NCBI RefSeq assembly: GCF_016907975.1
Contig: NZ_JAFBCY010000001.1
Span: forward strand, 372,001 to 436,000
DNA: 64,000 nucleotides
DNA from: Methylopila capsulata
GTDB taxonomy: Bacteria; Pseudomonadota; Alphaproteobacteria; Rhizobiales; Methylopilaceae
Direction: 5' to 3'
Shown: positions 29,200 through 36,918 of the stretch, one piece after another
How positions within the stretch are numbered: position 1 is the stretch's first letter
Layout: every line of letters begins with the position of its first letter
Made by a program: the position numbers and the translations under genes
The notes under the pieces: generated by a model
Database searches by the model: none
What the model was told of the DNA's origin: nothing
The model's input: only the letters and a program-made list of their open reading frames with translations

Positions 29200-30120
29200 T
29201 CACTTTGCGAACTGGGTGGCGCTCTGGGAGGTCGAGACCATCGTGTTGTAGTCGTTCACCAGCCACGTCAGGTCGCGGCCTGCGCCCTTGCGCGCGTCGC
29301 CCTTCGCCGCCTGCAGCTTGTCGCGGAACTCGCGCAGCTTGCCGAGGAAGGAGCGCGGCCGGGATTCGAACACGAAGAAGGAGTTGGGGTTGGCCGCGGA
29401 ATAGGCGTCCATCTCCTTCACCGCGCCGGCGTAGGCCAGAACGGCGGCCTCGAACGCCGGCATCGCGACGACCGGCTTCTCCTCGCTCGGGAACAGGTCG
29501 ACGGCCTGCCGCGCCCGCAGCATGACGTTCGCCACGTGCCAGCGCGCCTTGCGGCCCTCGGCCTGCTCGATCATCGCGAGCTCCGCCACGTCGGCCTTGG
29601 CCTTCTCCACGGCGAGCAGCGCGTCGACCTTGGCCCGCTCGGCCTTGAAGGCCGCGATCGCCGGCGCGAGCCTGGCGTGCAGCGCCTTGCCGCCCGCCAT
29701 CTTGTCGTCCTTGTAGTCCTGCCGCTCGTAGTAGCCGTCCGCCTCGGTGACGATCGGCGCGAGCGCCTCGTAGGCGGCGACGTAGGCCGGCATCGCCGCG
29801 TCCAGCTCCGGCATCGCGGGCTCGGCCGTCACGGCCTCCTGCGCCTTCGCGATCTCGCCGCGCACGTCGTAGAGCGAGTAGAGCCCGTAGACGATCCGCT
29901 CCTTGCCGGTCGGGCCGGACTTCGCCCGCACCCAGCTCTCGTAGCGGGCGATCGACTCGGAAGCGCGCAGGGTGCGGTTCAGCAGGGCGACATAGGCGTT
30001 GAGCTTGGTGATGACGGCCTGGATCTGGGCGACGTCGGCCGGCGGCGTCGCAGGCTCCTGGGCGCCCGCAGGCGCGCAGCCGAGAAGCGCCGCCACAAGC
30101 ATCGCCCGGAAAATCGTCAT
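29200..30120 (-). CDS. YiiG-like DUF3829 lipoprotein
   Basis: ATG at 30120 has GGAGGAG six bases upstream and gives 306 residues. A leader (MTIFRAMLVAALLGCAPAGA) has a candidate lipobox (LLGC). The mature protein is helical, with QIQAVITKLNAYVALLNRTL, then repeats of Tyr-rich helices and a DUF3829-like end SRPRSFLGKLREFRDKLQ and LTWLVNDYNTMVS. YiiG is an E. coli lipoprotein of unknown function. The position, between the secreted protein and otnC with 124 bp gaps, gives no clue to role. Confidence 0.82.
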   Translation of the reverse strand: MTIFRAMLVAALLGCAPAGAQEPATPPADVAQIQAVITKLNAYVALLNRTLRASESIARYESWVRAKSGPTGKERIVYGLYSLYDVRGEIAKAQEAVTAEPAMPELDAAMPAYVAAYEALAPIVTEADGYYERQDYKDDKMAGGKALHARLAPAIAAFKAERAKVDALLAVEKAKADVAELAMIEQAEGRKARWHVANVMLRARQAVDLFPSEEKPVVAMPAFEAAVLAYAGAVKEMDAYSAANPNSFFVFESRPRSFLGKLREFRDKLQAAKGDARKGAGRDLTWLVNDYNTMVSTSQSATQFAK

Positions 30121-30244
30121 CGTCTCTCCTCCACCGATCACAAGCCGCGACGGACGCCCGGCTACCAGCAAAGCGCCGGCGCGGCCAGACCGTCGAACGG
30201 CAGGCGCGGCCGGGGTTCGCGAACAGGACCGTGGCCGACCGCTC

Positions 30245-30886
30245 TCACCAGAGCGCGTGCTTCTCGCGCAGCTCCTCGACCTGCTCGCAGGTGAGCGGGC
30301 GCACGCGCTGGCCGCGGAGCAGCAGGTAGAGCTTGGCCGTCTCCTCCAGCTCCTCGGTCGCGTACATCGCCGCGTCGAGGCTGGTTCCGGCGACCACGGG
30401 GCCGTGGTTCGCCAGCAGAATGGCGTGGTGCTCGCCCGCGAGCTTCTCGACGTCCGCAGCCAAGGCCTCGTCGCCCGGCGCGTGGTAGGGCGCCAGCGGC
30501 AGCCGGCCGACGCGCATGACGTAGTAGGCGGTGATCGGCGGCAGGCAGTTGGCGCAGTCGAGCCCGTCGAGGCAGGACACGGCGACGGAGTGCGTGGAGT
30601 GCAGATGCACAACCGCCCTCGCCTCCTCCCGCTTGCCATACATCACGCGGTGCAGGAAGGCCTCCTTGGTCGGCTTGTCGCCGCCGACGTGCCGCCCCGC
30701 CGCGTCGATCTTGGAGAGCCGCGCCGGGTCGAGATCGCCGAGCGAGGCGTTGGTCGGCGTCATCAGCCAGCCGCCGTCCGGCAGCGCGACGGAGAGGTTG
30801 CCGGTGGAGCCGAAGGTCAGGCCGCGGCGGAACAGCGAGGCCCCGCAGGCGCAGAGCTTGTCGCGGAGCTTGGTCTCTTCGCTCAC
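30245..30886 (-). CDS. otnC: 3-oxo-tetronate 4-phosphate decarboxylase
   Basis: OtnC is a class II aldolase-fold enzyme that decarboxylates 3-oxo-tetronate 4-phosphate to dihydroxyacetone phosphate. GTG at 30886 overlaps the otnK stop as GTGA and gives 213 residues. The zinc His set is visible in AVVHLHSTHSVAVSCL and HHAILLANHGPVV, with the catalytic residue near GGDKPTKEAFLH. Coupling to otnK places it as the last step of threonate/erythronate catabolism in this locus. Confidence 0.93.
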   Translation of the reverse strand: MSEETKLRDKLCACGASLFRRGLTFGSTGNLSVALPDGGWLMTPTNASLGDLDPARLSKIDAAGRHVGGDKPTKEAFLHRVMYGKREEARAVVHLHSTHSVAVSCLDGLDCANCLPPITAYYVMRVGRLPLAPYHAPGDEALAADVEKLAGEHHAILLANHGPVVAGTSLDAAMYATEELEETAKLYLLLRGQRVRPLTCEQVEELREKHALW

Positions 30887-32151
30887 GCGAGTGTCTCCCA
30901 GGCCTTGAGGAAGAAGTCCGGCGCGCCGAAGTTGCCGGACTTGAGCGCCAGCGCCACCGACCGACCGCCGAGGCCGAGCGTCCACGGCACGCCGGGGTCG
31001 ATCTCGGGCCCGATGGCCAGCGCCGAGACCTTCAGCGCCTGCACCACCGCGCCGGAGGTCTCTCCCCCGGCGACCACGAATCGCGTGAAGCCGCTGTCGG
31101 CGAGGATGACGGCGACATCGCCCAGCAGGTGCTCGACGAGCGCGCCTGCCGCGTCGCGGCCGAGTTCCGCCTGCGCGGCCTTCACCTCCTCCGGGTCGGC
31201 GCTCGACCACACCATCGCGAGACCGTCGGCCTTCTGGCTGATCACCCACTTCGCGACGTCCTCGGCCGCGATCGCGCCGGAGGCGATGGCGAGCGGGTCG
31301 ACCTTGAAGTCGGGCACCCCGGCCTCGCGCGCAGCCGCCACCTGGCCGCGCGTCGCGGTCGAGCAGGAGCCGGCAAGGATCACCCGGCGGCCCTCAGGCG
31401 CGTCGAGCTTCGCGGCGGGCGTCGAAAGCTCGGCGACGAGGCCGGCCTTCGCCCAGGCCGCCGGAAGGCCCATGGCGACGCCCGAGCCGCCGGTGATGAG
31501 CGGGAGGTCGGCGGAGGCCGCGCCGATCGCGCGCAGGTCCTCGTCCTTTACCGCGTCGACGATGGCGTAGGATTTTCCGGCCGCCTCCTCGCGGGCGTAG
31601 GCCGCGCGGATCGCGTCAGCGCCCTTGGCGACGTCGGTCGCATCCACCAGCCCGACCTTGCGCTCGGTCTGGCGGCCGAGCACCGCGACGAGGTCGCTGT
31701 CGCGCATGGGGGTCAGCGGATGGTCCTTCATGCTGCTCTCGGCCAGCGGCGCGCCGTTCACATAGAGCAGCCCATGCTCGATGGTGCGGCCGTTCGCGGG
31801 GAAGGCCGGGCAGGCGATGGTGAAGCTCGCGCCGAGCTTGTCCAGCAGCGCGTCGGCCACCGGGCCGATGTTGCCCGCGTCGGTCGAATCGAAGGTCGAA
31901 CAGTATTTGAAGAACAGCCGCTTGGCGCCGAGCGCCAGCAGGCGGTCCGCCGCGGCGAGCGACAGCTCCACCGCCTCGGCGGCCGGAATGGTGCGCGACT
32001 TCAGCGCCACCACCACGCAGTCCACCTCGTCGAGCGCCAGATCGTCCGCCGGCAGGCCGGTGGTCTGGACCGTGCGCAGGCCTTCACGGGCGAGCATGAG
32101 CGCGAGATCGGTCGCGCCGGTCAGGTCGTCGGCGATGCATCCGAGCAGCAT
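30883..32151 (-). CDS. otnK: 3-oxo-tetronate kinase (DUF1537 family)
   Basis: The 422-residue protein is a DUF1537 four-carbon acid sugar kinase. The N-terminal substrate domain begins LLGCIADDLTGATDLALMLA with the catalytic DDLTGA motif; the C-terminal nucleotide domain has VILAGSCSTATRGQVAAA and FVVAGGETSGAVVQAL. It phosphorylates 3-oxo-tetronate with ATP. It is followed by otnC with a four-base overlap, and preceded by the LacI-type regulator gene 39 bp away. The set matches the OtnK/OtnC/OtnI pathway defined for threonate and erythronate. Confidence 0.94.
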   Translation of the reverse strand: MLLGCIADDLTGATDLALMLAREGLRTVQTTGLPADDLALDEVDCVVVALKSRTIPAAEAVELSLAAADRLLALGAKRLFFKYCSTFDSTDAGNIGPVADALLDKLGASFTIACPAFPANGRTIEHGLLYVNGAPLAESSMKDHPLTPMRDSDLVAVLGRQTERKVGLVDATDVAKGADAIRAAYAREEAAGKSYAIVDAVKDEDLRAIGAASADLPLITGGSGVAMGLPAAWAKAGLVAELSTPAAKLDAPEGRRVILAGSCSTATRGQVAAAREAGVPDFKVDPLAIASGAIAAEDVAKWVISQKADGLAMVWSSADPEEVKAAQAELGRDAAGALVEHLLGDVAVILADSGFTRFVVAGGETSGAVVQALKVSALAIGPEIDPGVPWTLGLGGRSVALALKSGNFGAPDFFLKAWETLA

Positions 32152-32190
32152 TCTTTGGGCCTCCAGAGTTTGTTGTTGTCGGTGCTGGGT

Positions 32191-33213
32191 TCAGTCGGTC
32201 CCGCCGGCGACGAGTTCGAAGCCGGTGTCGGTGAGCCGCGGCGGCTCCTCGCCGCGGCGGCGGGCCAGCACGTGCTCGCCCGCGATCCGGCCGATCCGCT
32301 CGCGCGCGGTGCGGACGGTGGTCAGCGGGCGCGGCAAAGCGGCGGCGAGATCGAGCCCGTTGAAGCCGATCAGCGCGAGCCGCTCAGGCACCGCAACATC
32401 CGCCGCCATGCAGTGGAACGCGCCGCCGAGCGCCATGTCGTCGTTGGAGAACACCACGGCGTCGAGGGTCGGCCGCTCGGCCAGCAGCGCCGCGAGCGCC
32501 TCGCGGCCGGAAGCGACCGACGAGGGGCCGGGAACGACCGTCACGCCCTCGAGCCGCAGGTCGCTTTCGGCGAGCGCGGCTTCCAGCCCCGCCCGGCGCT
32601 TGGCCGCCCGCAGGTCCTGCGCGCCGTGACCGACATAGCCGATGCGGGTGCGGCCGCGCGTGACGAGCCTCCGCGCCGTCGCTGCGCCGGCGGCGGTGTG
32701 GGACATGCCGACCGCGAGGTCGATCGGCTCGCCCTCAATGTCCATGAGTTCGATCACGGTCACGCCCGAGGCCTTCGCCATCTCGACCGTCTCGGGCCTG
32801 TGCTCCAAGCCCGCCACCACCAGCGCCGCCGGCCGCCAGGCGAGCAAGGCCGCCACGGCGTCGCGCTCGGCGTCGAGATCGTAATCGGTGACGGCCATCA
32901 CGGCGCGCAGCCCCCCGGTCCCGAGCGCGGAGGTCAGGCCGCGCAGCACGTCGGGAAAGACGCTGTTCGACAGCGACGGCAGCACGACGCCGACGAGATC
33001 GGAGCCCGCCGAGGCGAGCCCGCCCGCGAGACGGTTCGGCACGTAGCCGACGCGCGCGATCGCCGCCTCGACCTTGGCGCGGGTCTCCGGCGCGATCGGT
33101 CCGTGCGCCCGCACCACCCGCGACACGGTGATCTCGCTGACGCCGGACGCCCGCGCGACATCGGCCAGCGTGACGGCTGACGACGGTCGTGCGCGGCGGC
33201 GGTGGTCGGACAT
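32191..33213 (-). CDS. LacI family transcriptional regulator (tetronate locus repressor)
   Basis: This 340-residue protein has a classic LacI helix-turn-helix (VTLADVARASGVSEITVSRVVR) and hinge, then a periplasmic-binding-like effector domain (LVGVVLPSLSNSVFPDVLRG to FNGLDLAAALPRPLTTVRTA). It leads the minus-strand half of the locus, ahead of otnK and otnC, and is divergent from ltnD. The two identical palindromes in the 134-bp gap are the likely operators. The natural ligand is probably threonate, erythronate or an oxo-derivative, which is inference from context. Confidence 0.93.
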   Translation of the reverse strand: MSDHRRRARPSSAVTLADVARASGVSEITVSRVVRAHGPIAPETRAKVEAAIARVGYVPNRLAGGLASAGSDLVGVVLPSLSNSVFPDVLRGLTSALGTGGLRAVMAVTDYDLDAERDAVAALLAWRPAALVVAGLEHRPETVEMAKASGVTVIELMDIEGEPIDLAVGMSHTAAGAATARRLVTRGRTRIGYVGHGAQDLRAAKRRAGLEAALAESDLRLEGVTVVPGPSSVASGREALAALLAERPTLDAVVFSNDDMALGGAFHCMAADVAVPERLALIGFNGLDLAAALPRPLTTVRTARERIGRIAGEHVLARRRGEEPPRLTDTGFELVAGGTD

Positions 33214-33264
33214 GGGCAGGTCCTTAACGGGACGCGCGAAGCATTCAGATCCGCTTACAGCGAA

Positions 33265-33280
33265 ATGACAGCGCTGTCAT
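33265..33280. promoter_or_regulatory. Candidate LacI-type operator, copy 1
   Basis: ATGACAGCGCTGTCAT is a perfect 16-base palindrome with a central CG-step layout typical of LacI-family operators. It lies between the divergent LacI-type regulator gene and ltnD, 52 bases upstream of the regulator ATG. Confidence 0.85.
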
Positions 33281-33296
33281 TATCACGGTTGCAGAC

Positions 33297-33312
33297 ATGA
33301 CAGCGCTGTCAT
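33297..33312. promoter_or_regulatory. Candidate LacI-type operator, copy 2
   Basis: This is an exact second copy of ATGACAGCGCTGTCAT. The centres of the two copies are 32 bases apart, about three helical turns, so two dimers could bind on the same face. It is 35 bases upstream of the ltnD start and could block that promoter directly. Confidence 0.85.
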
Positions 33313-33347
33313 AAGACGATTTCAACCAAAAACGTGGAGGAAACGAC

Positions 33348-34268
33348 GTGAGCGCCCAGTCTGCGTCCGCGAAGAAGATCGGTCTCATCGGCCTCGGGTC
33401 GATGGGTTTCGGCATGGCGGCCTCCCTCGCCCGCGCCGGCCACGCCGTCACCGGGTTCGACGTCAACGCCGACGCCGTCGCGCGCTTTGCGGCCGAGCAC
33501 GGGGCCGGCGCCGCCTCCCCCGCCGAAGCCGCAACTGAGGCCGACATCATCGTCGTGGTGGTGGTGAACGCCGCCCAGACCCGCACGGTCCTGTTCGGCG
33601 AGAACGGCGCGGCGACGGCCGCGAAGCCCGGCGCCGTGATCATCGCCTCCGCCACCATGTCGCCCGACGACGCCAAGGCGCTCGCCAGGGACGCCGAGGC
33701 ACTCGGCCTGCTCTACCTCGACGCCCCGATCTCCGGCGGCGCCCAGCGCGCGGCCGAAGGCGCGCTCACCATTCTCGCCTCCGGCTCTCCGGAGACCTTC
33801 GCGGCCGCCCGCCCCGCGCTCGACGCCATGGCCGCCAAGCTCTACGAGCTCGGCGACCAGACCGGCGTCGGCGCCGCGTTCAAGATGGTCAACCAGCTGC
33901 TGGCCGGCGTGCACATCGCCGCCGCCTGCGAGGCCATCACCTTCGCCAAGCGCTTCGATCTCGACATCGCCAAGGTCTACGAGGTCATCACCGCCTCGGC
34001 CGGCAACTCCTGGATGTTCGAGAACCGCATCCCGCACGTCCTCGACGGCGACTACTCGCCCCGCAGCGCCATCGACATTTTCGTCAAGGATCTTGGCATC
34101 GTGGCCGACATGTCCCGGGCGACCAAGTTCCCGACGCCGATGGCCGGCGCCGGCCTCCAGCTGTTCCTGATGTCGGCCGCGGCCGGCATGGGCCGCGACG
34201 ACGACGCCTCGGTGGCGCGCCTGTTCGCGCAGATCGCCGGCCTAGAACTGCCCGGCGCCAAGGACTGA
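33348..34268 (+). CDS. ltnD: L-threonate dehydrogenase (2-hydroxyacid dehydrogenase, beta-HAD family)
   Basis: The protein of 306 residues belongs to the beta-hydroxyacid dehydrogenase family. NAD(P)-binding GLGSMG is at 15-20, the substrate motif DAPISGGAQRAAEGALTIL at 125-143, and catalytic Lys179 in FKMVNQLLAG. It oxidises L-threonate (or D-erythronate) at C2 to 2-oxo-tetronate. I call ltnD from its position with OtnK, OtnC and OtnI; related enzymes such as tartronate semialdehyde reductase cannot be told apart by motif alone. Its promoter holds the two operator copies. Confidence 0.88.
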   Translation: MSAQSASAKKIGLIGLGSMGFGMAASLARAGHAVTGFDVNADAVARFAAEHGAGAASPAEAATEADIIVVVVVNAAQTRTVLFGENGAATAAKPGAVIIASATMSPDDAKALARDAEALGLLYLDAPISGGAQRAAEGALTILASGSPETFAAARPALDAMAAKLYELGDQTGVGAAFKMVNQLLAGVHIAAACEAITFAKRFDLDIAKVYEVITASAGNSWMFENRIPHVLDGDYSPRSAIDIFVKDLGIVADMSRATKFPTPMAGAGLQLFLMSAAAGMGRDDDASVARLFAQIAGLELPGAKD

Positions 34269-34362
34269 TTTCCGAGCTTCACGCCCTTCCGACAGACCAC
34301 CGGATCGCAAACGGCCGCAGCCCAAAGACGCGCCGACGCCTCCCGCCCAAGGACGACGACGA

Positions 34363-35670
34363 ATGACTGACGCCACCCTTCCCGGCGCGACCGCGGCGAC
34401 GGCCGATTTCGAAAGCCGCACCTACAAGAAGGTGTTCATGAGGATCGTGCCGTTCCTCATGCTGCTCTACGTGATCGCCTACCTCGACCGCGTCAACGTG
34501 GGCTTCGCCAAGCTGCAGATGTCCGGCGACCTCGGCTTCAGCGAGACCGTGTTCGGCCTCGGCGCCGGCCTGTTCTTCATCGGATACTTCCTGTTCGAGG
34601 TGCCGTCGAACATCCTGCTGCACAAGCTCGGCGCCCGCGTCTGGATCGCCCGCATCATGGTGACCTGGGGCCTCGTCTCGGCGTGCTTCTGGTTCGTCGA
34701 GACGCCGGTGCAGTTCTACGCCCTGCGCTTCCTGCTGGGCCTGGCCGAAGCGGGCTTCTACCCCGGCATCATCCTCTACATCACCTACTGGTTCCCCTCG
34801 CACCGCCGCGCCCGCATCATCGCGGTGTTCATGGCCGCGATTCCGATCTCCGGCATCTTCGGCAACCCGCTGTCGGGCTGGATCATGGACGCCTTCAACG
34901 GCGTCGCCGGCCACCAGGGCTGGCAGTGGATGTTCGTGATCGAGGCGATCCCGGCGGTCATCCTCGGCGTCGTCGTCTATTTCTACCTCGACGACCGCAT
35001 CTCGGACGCGAAGTGGCTGACGGGCGACGAGAAGGCGCTGCTCCAGCGCGAGATCGCCGCCGACCAGAAGGGCAAGGTGCAGGAGGCCTCGCTCGGCTCG
35101 GTGGTCAAGGACCCGCGCATCTGGGCGATGGCCTTCATCTACTTCTGCATCGTGATGGGCCAGTACGGGCTGACCTTCTGGCTGCCGACGCTGGTGAAGG
35201 GCGCAGGCATCCAGGGCAACCTGATGATCGGCGCCGTCAGCGCCATCCCGTTCCTCTGCGCGGTCGTCGTGATGATCCTGTGCGGCCGCAGCGCCGACCG
35301 GATGCGCGAGCGCCGCTGGCACCTGATCATCCCGGCGCTGGTCGCCTCTGCCGGCTTCGTGGTGTCGGCCACGACGGGGAGCCCGCTCATCGGCATCATC
35401 GCGCTCTCGGCCGCCGCGGCCGGCGTGCTGACCTGCTCGCCGCTGTTCTGGTCGCTGCCCACCGCCTTCATCAGCGGCGCGGCCGCCGCCGCCGGCATCG
35501 CGATCATCAACTCGGTCGGCAACCTCGCGGGCTTCGTCAGCCCCTACGCCATCGGCGCGCTGCGCGACGCCACCCAGAGCACGGCGGCCGGCATGTACAT
35601 GCTCGCGGGCTCGCTCGCGATCGGCGCGCTCGCGATCTACCTGACGCCCGCGAAGCTCGTGAACCGCTGA
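34363..35670 (+). CDS. MFS transporter, anion:cation symporter (ACS) family, probable threonate importer
   Basis: The 435 residues carry 12 predicted helices. ACS hallmarks are visible: AYLDRVNVGFAKLQMSGDLG in helix 1 and the following loop, FEVPSNILLHKLGARVWIAR, and FLLGLAEAGFYPGIILYITY. ACS members import sugar acids such as tartrate, galactonate and glucarate by proton symport. It lies 94 bp after ltnD, in the plus-strand half of the tetronate locus, so threonate or erythronate is the likely substrate. Confidence 0.9.
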   Translation: MTDATLPGATAATADFESRTYKKVFMRIVPFLMLLYVIAYLDRVNVGFAKLQMSGDLGFSETVFGLGAGLFFIGYFLFEVPSNILLHKLGARVWIARIMVTWGLVSACFWFVETPVQFYALRFLLGLAEAGFYPGIILYITYWFPSHRRARIIAVFMAAIPISGIFGNPLSGWIMDAFNGVAGHQGWQWMFVIEAIPAVILGVVVYFYLDDRISDAKWLTGDEKALLQREIAADQKGKVQEASLGSVVKDPRIWAMAFIYFCIVMGQYGLTFWLPTLVKGAGIQGNLMIGAVSAIPFLCAVVVMILCGRSADRMRERRWHLIIPALVASAGFVVSATTGSPLIGIIALSAAAAGVLTCSPLFWSLPTAFISGAAAAAGIAIINSVGNLAGFVSPYAIGALRDATQSTAAGMYMLAGSLAIGALAIYLTPAKLVNR

Positions 35671-35708
35671 GGGTCAGCGGACCGTCGCGCGACCCGGGGA
35701 CAAGCTCC

Positions 35709-35798
35709 TCGTCATGCCCCCGGCGTGTCCGGGGCATCCAGCCCTCGGGCCGCGAGCCGATACAAGCCTGGATCCCCCGGACAAGCCGGGGGATGACG
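35709..35798. repeat. Double hairpin extragenic palindrome upstream of otnI
   Basis: Two hairpins with 5-nt loops lie in the gap between the MFS gene and otnI. The first pairs ATGCCCCCGG (35714-35723) with CCGGGGCAT (35729-35737) with one bulge; the second pairs ATCCCCCGG (35772-35780) with CCGGGGGAT (35786-35794) around ACAAG. An outer CGTCAT/ATGACG pair encloses both, as in BIME-type elements. Confidence 0.8.
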
Positions 35799-35840
35799 CG
35801 CTGAGGTAACCCACGCGCAGTTCGTTTTCGGGAGGTCTCA

Positions 35841-36614
35841 ATGCCCCGCTTCGCCGCCAACCTGACCATGATGTTCAACGAGCGGCCGTTCCTCGACCGC
35901 TTCGCCGCCGCCGCCGACGCCGGATTCACGGCGGTCGAGTTCCTGTTCCCCTACGACTTCGCGCCCGACGTGGTGGCCGCGAAGCTCGAGGCGGCGGGCC
36001 TCACCCAGGCGCTGTTCAACATGCCGCCCGGCGACTGGGCGGCGGGCGAGCGCGGGATCGCGGCGCTGCCGGGCCGCGAGGCGGAGTTCGACGCCAATGT
36101 CGACGTCGCTCTCACCTACGCCGAGGCGACAGGCGTGAAACGGCTGCACATGATGGCCGGCCTGATCGCCGCCGACGACGCCGCAGCCAACGCCGCCTAC
36201 CGCCGCGCGGTGGTCTTCGCCGCCGGGAAGCTCGGCGCCAAGGGCCTCGACCTTGTGCTGGAGCCGATCAACGGCCGCGACATGCCGGGCTACTTCCTGA
36301 ACGACTTCGACAGGGCCGCGGCGCTGATCGCCGAGCTCAAGCTTCCGAACCTGAAGCTCCAGTACGACGTCTACCACCGCCAGATCCTGCACGGCGACGT
36401 GCTGGTCTCGCTCGAGGCGATGATGCCGATCGTGGGCCACGTCCAGATCGCGTCGGTGCCGAAGCGCAACGAGCCGAACACCGGCGAGCTCAACGACACG
36501 GCGATCTTCGCGGCGCTGGACCGTCTCGGTTACGACGGTTTCGTGGGCTGCGAGTACCGCCCGGCGGCCGTGACCGAGGACGGCCTCGGCTGGTTCGCGC
36601 CCTACCGGGGGTGA
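35841..36614 (+). CDS. otnI: 2-oxo-tetronate isomerase (hydroxypyruvate isomerase-like)
   Basis: The 257-residue TIM-barrel protein opens MPRFAANLTMMFNERPFLDR, close to the Hyi/OtnI entry. Metal ligands are expected at the Glu of DLVLEPINGRDM, the Asp of LQYDVYHRQI and the Glu of VGCEYRP; HVQIASVPKRNEPNTGEL is the conserved substrate loop. It converts 2-oxo-tetronate to 3-oxo-tetronate for OtnK. It is separated from the MFS gene by the hairpin-bearing gap, so it may have its own promoter. Hydroxypyruvate isomerase is the alternative; the gene context argues for OtnI. Confidence 0.9.
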   Translation: MPRFAANLTMMFNERPFLDRFAAAADAGFTAVEFLFPYDFAPDVVAAKLEAAGLTQALFNMPPGDWAAGERGIAALPGREAEFDANVDVALTYAEATGVKRLHMMAGLIAADDAAANAAYRRAVVFAAGKLGAKGLDLVLEPINGRDMPGYFLNDFDRAAALIAELKLPNLKLQYDVYHRQILHGDVLVSLEAMMPIVGHVQIASVPKRNEPNTGELNDTAIFAALDRLGYDGFVGCEYRPAAVTEDGLGWFAPYRG

Positions 36615-36737
36615 GCGCGGGACCGCGCGGCCTGAGGGACGCAGCCCTCATCTCCGGCCTTTGAGCCTATTTGGAGCGACCGGTTTGCGGCGCCGAGCAT
36701 CCCGCGCAGCGTGAGCGGACTGACCCAAGCCTGTCAG

Positions 36738-36756
36738 GGTCCGGCTTGACCGGACC
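36738..36756. repeat. Extragenic hairpin 1 downstream of otnI
   Basis: GGTCCGG (36738-36744) pairs with CCGGACC (36750-36756) around the 5-nt loop CTTGA, a perfect 7-bp stem. It shares the 5-nt loop and CCGG core with the other hairpins flanking otnI. Confidence 0.75.
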
Positions 36757-36792
36757 ATCTACGCCCCACGTCGAGCTCCACGCCCATGGTGG

Positions 36793-36815
36793 GTCCTCCG
36801 GTCGAGCCGGAGGAC
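36793..36815. repeat. Extragenic hairpin 2 downstream of otnI
   Basis: GTCCTCCGG (36793-36801) pairs with CCGGAGGAC (36807-36815) around the loop TCGAG, a perfect 9-bp stem. It is of the same design as the neighbouring hairpins. Confidence 0.78.
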
Positions 36816-36841
36816 GACGCGAGTGTCGGTCGGGCGGGGCG

Positions 36842-36878
36842 GCTCGTCATTCCCCGGATAAACCGGGGCATGACGAGC
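36842..36878. repeat. Extragenic hairpin 3 downstream of otnI
   Basis: GCTCGTCATTCCCCGG (36842-36857) pairs with CCGGGGCATGACGAGC (36863-36878) around ATAAA. The stem is 16 bp with one T-C mismatch. It is the longest hairpin of the group and repeats the CGTCAT/ATGACG outer arms seen upstream of otnI. Confidence 0.82.
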
Positions 36879-36918
36879 TCCCTTTTGGGTCTGATCAGGC
36901 GCCCCCGGTCGGCCCCAA

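Larger units (their letters stand above)
36615..36918. other. Intergenic region of 304 bp with three hairpins between otnI and era
   Basis: No gene is supportable. The region holds three separate hairpins, each listed on its own, and little else. Confidence 0.7.

Noticed and set aside
31129-33180. Plus-strand frame opposite otnK and the LacI-type regulator gene
   Set aside because: It spans two real genes on the other strand and has shadow-type composition.
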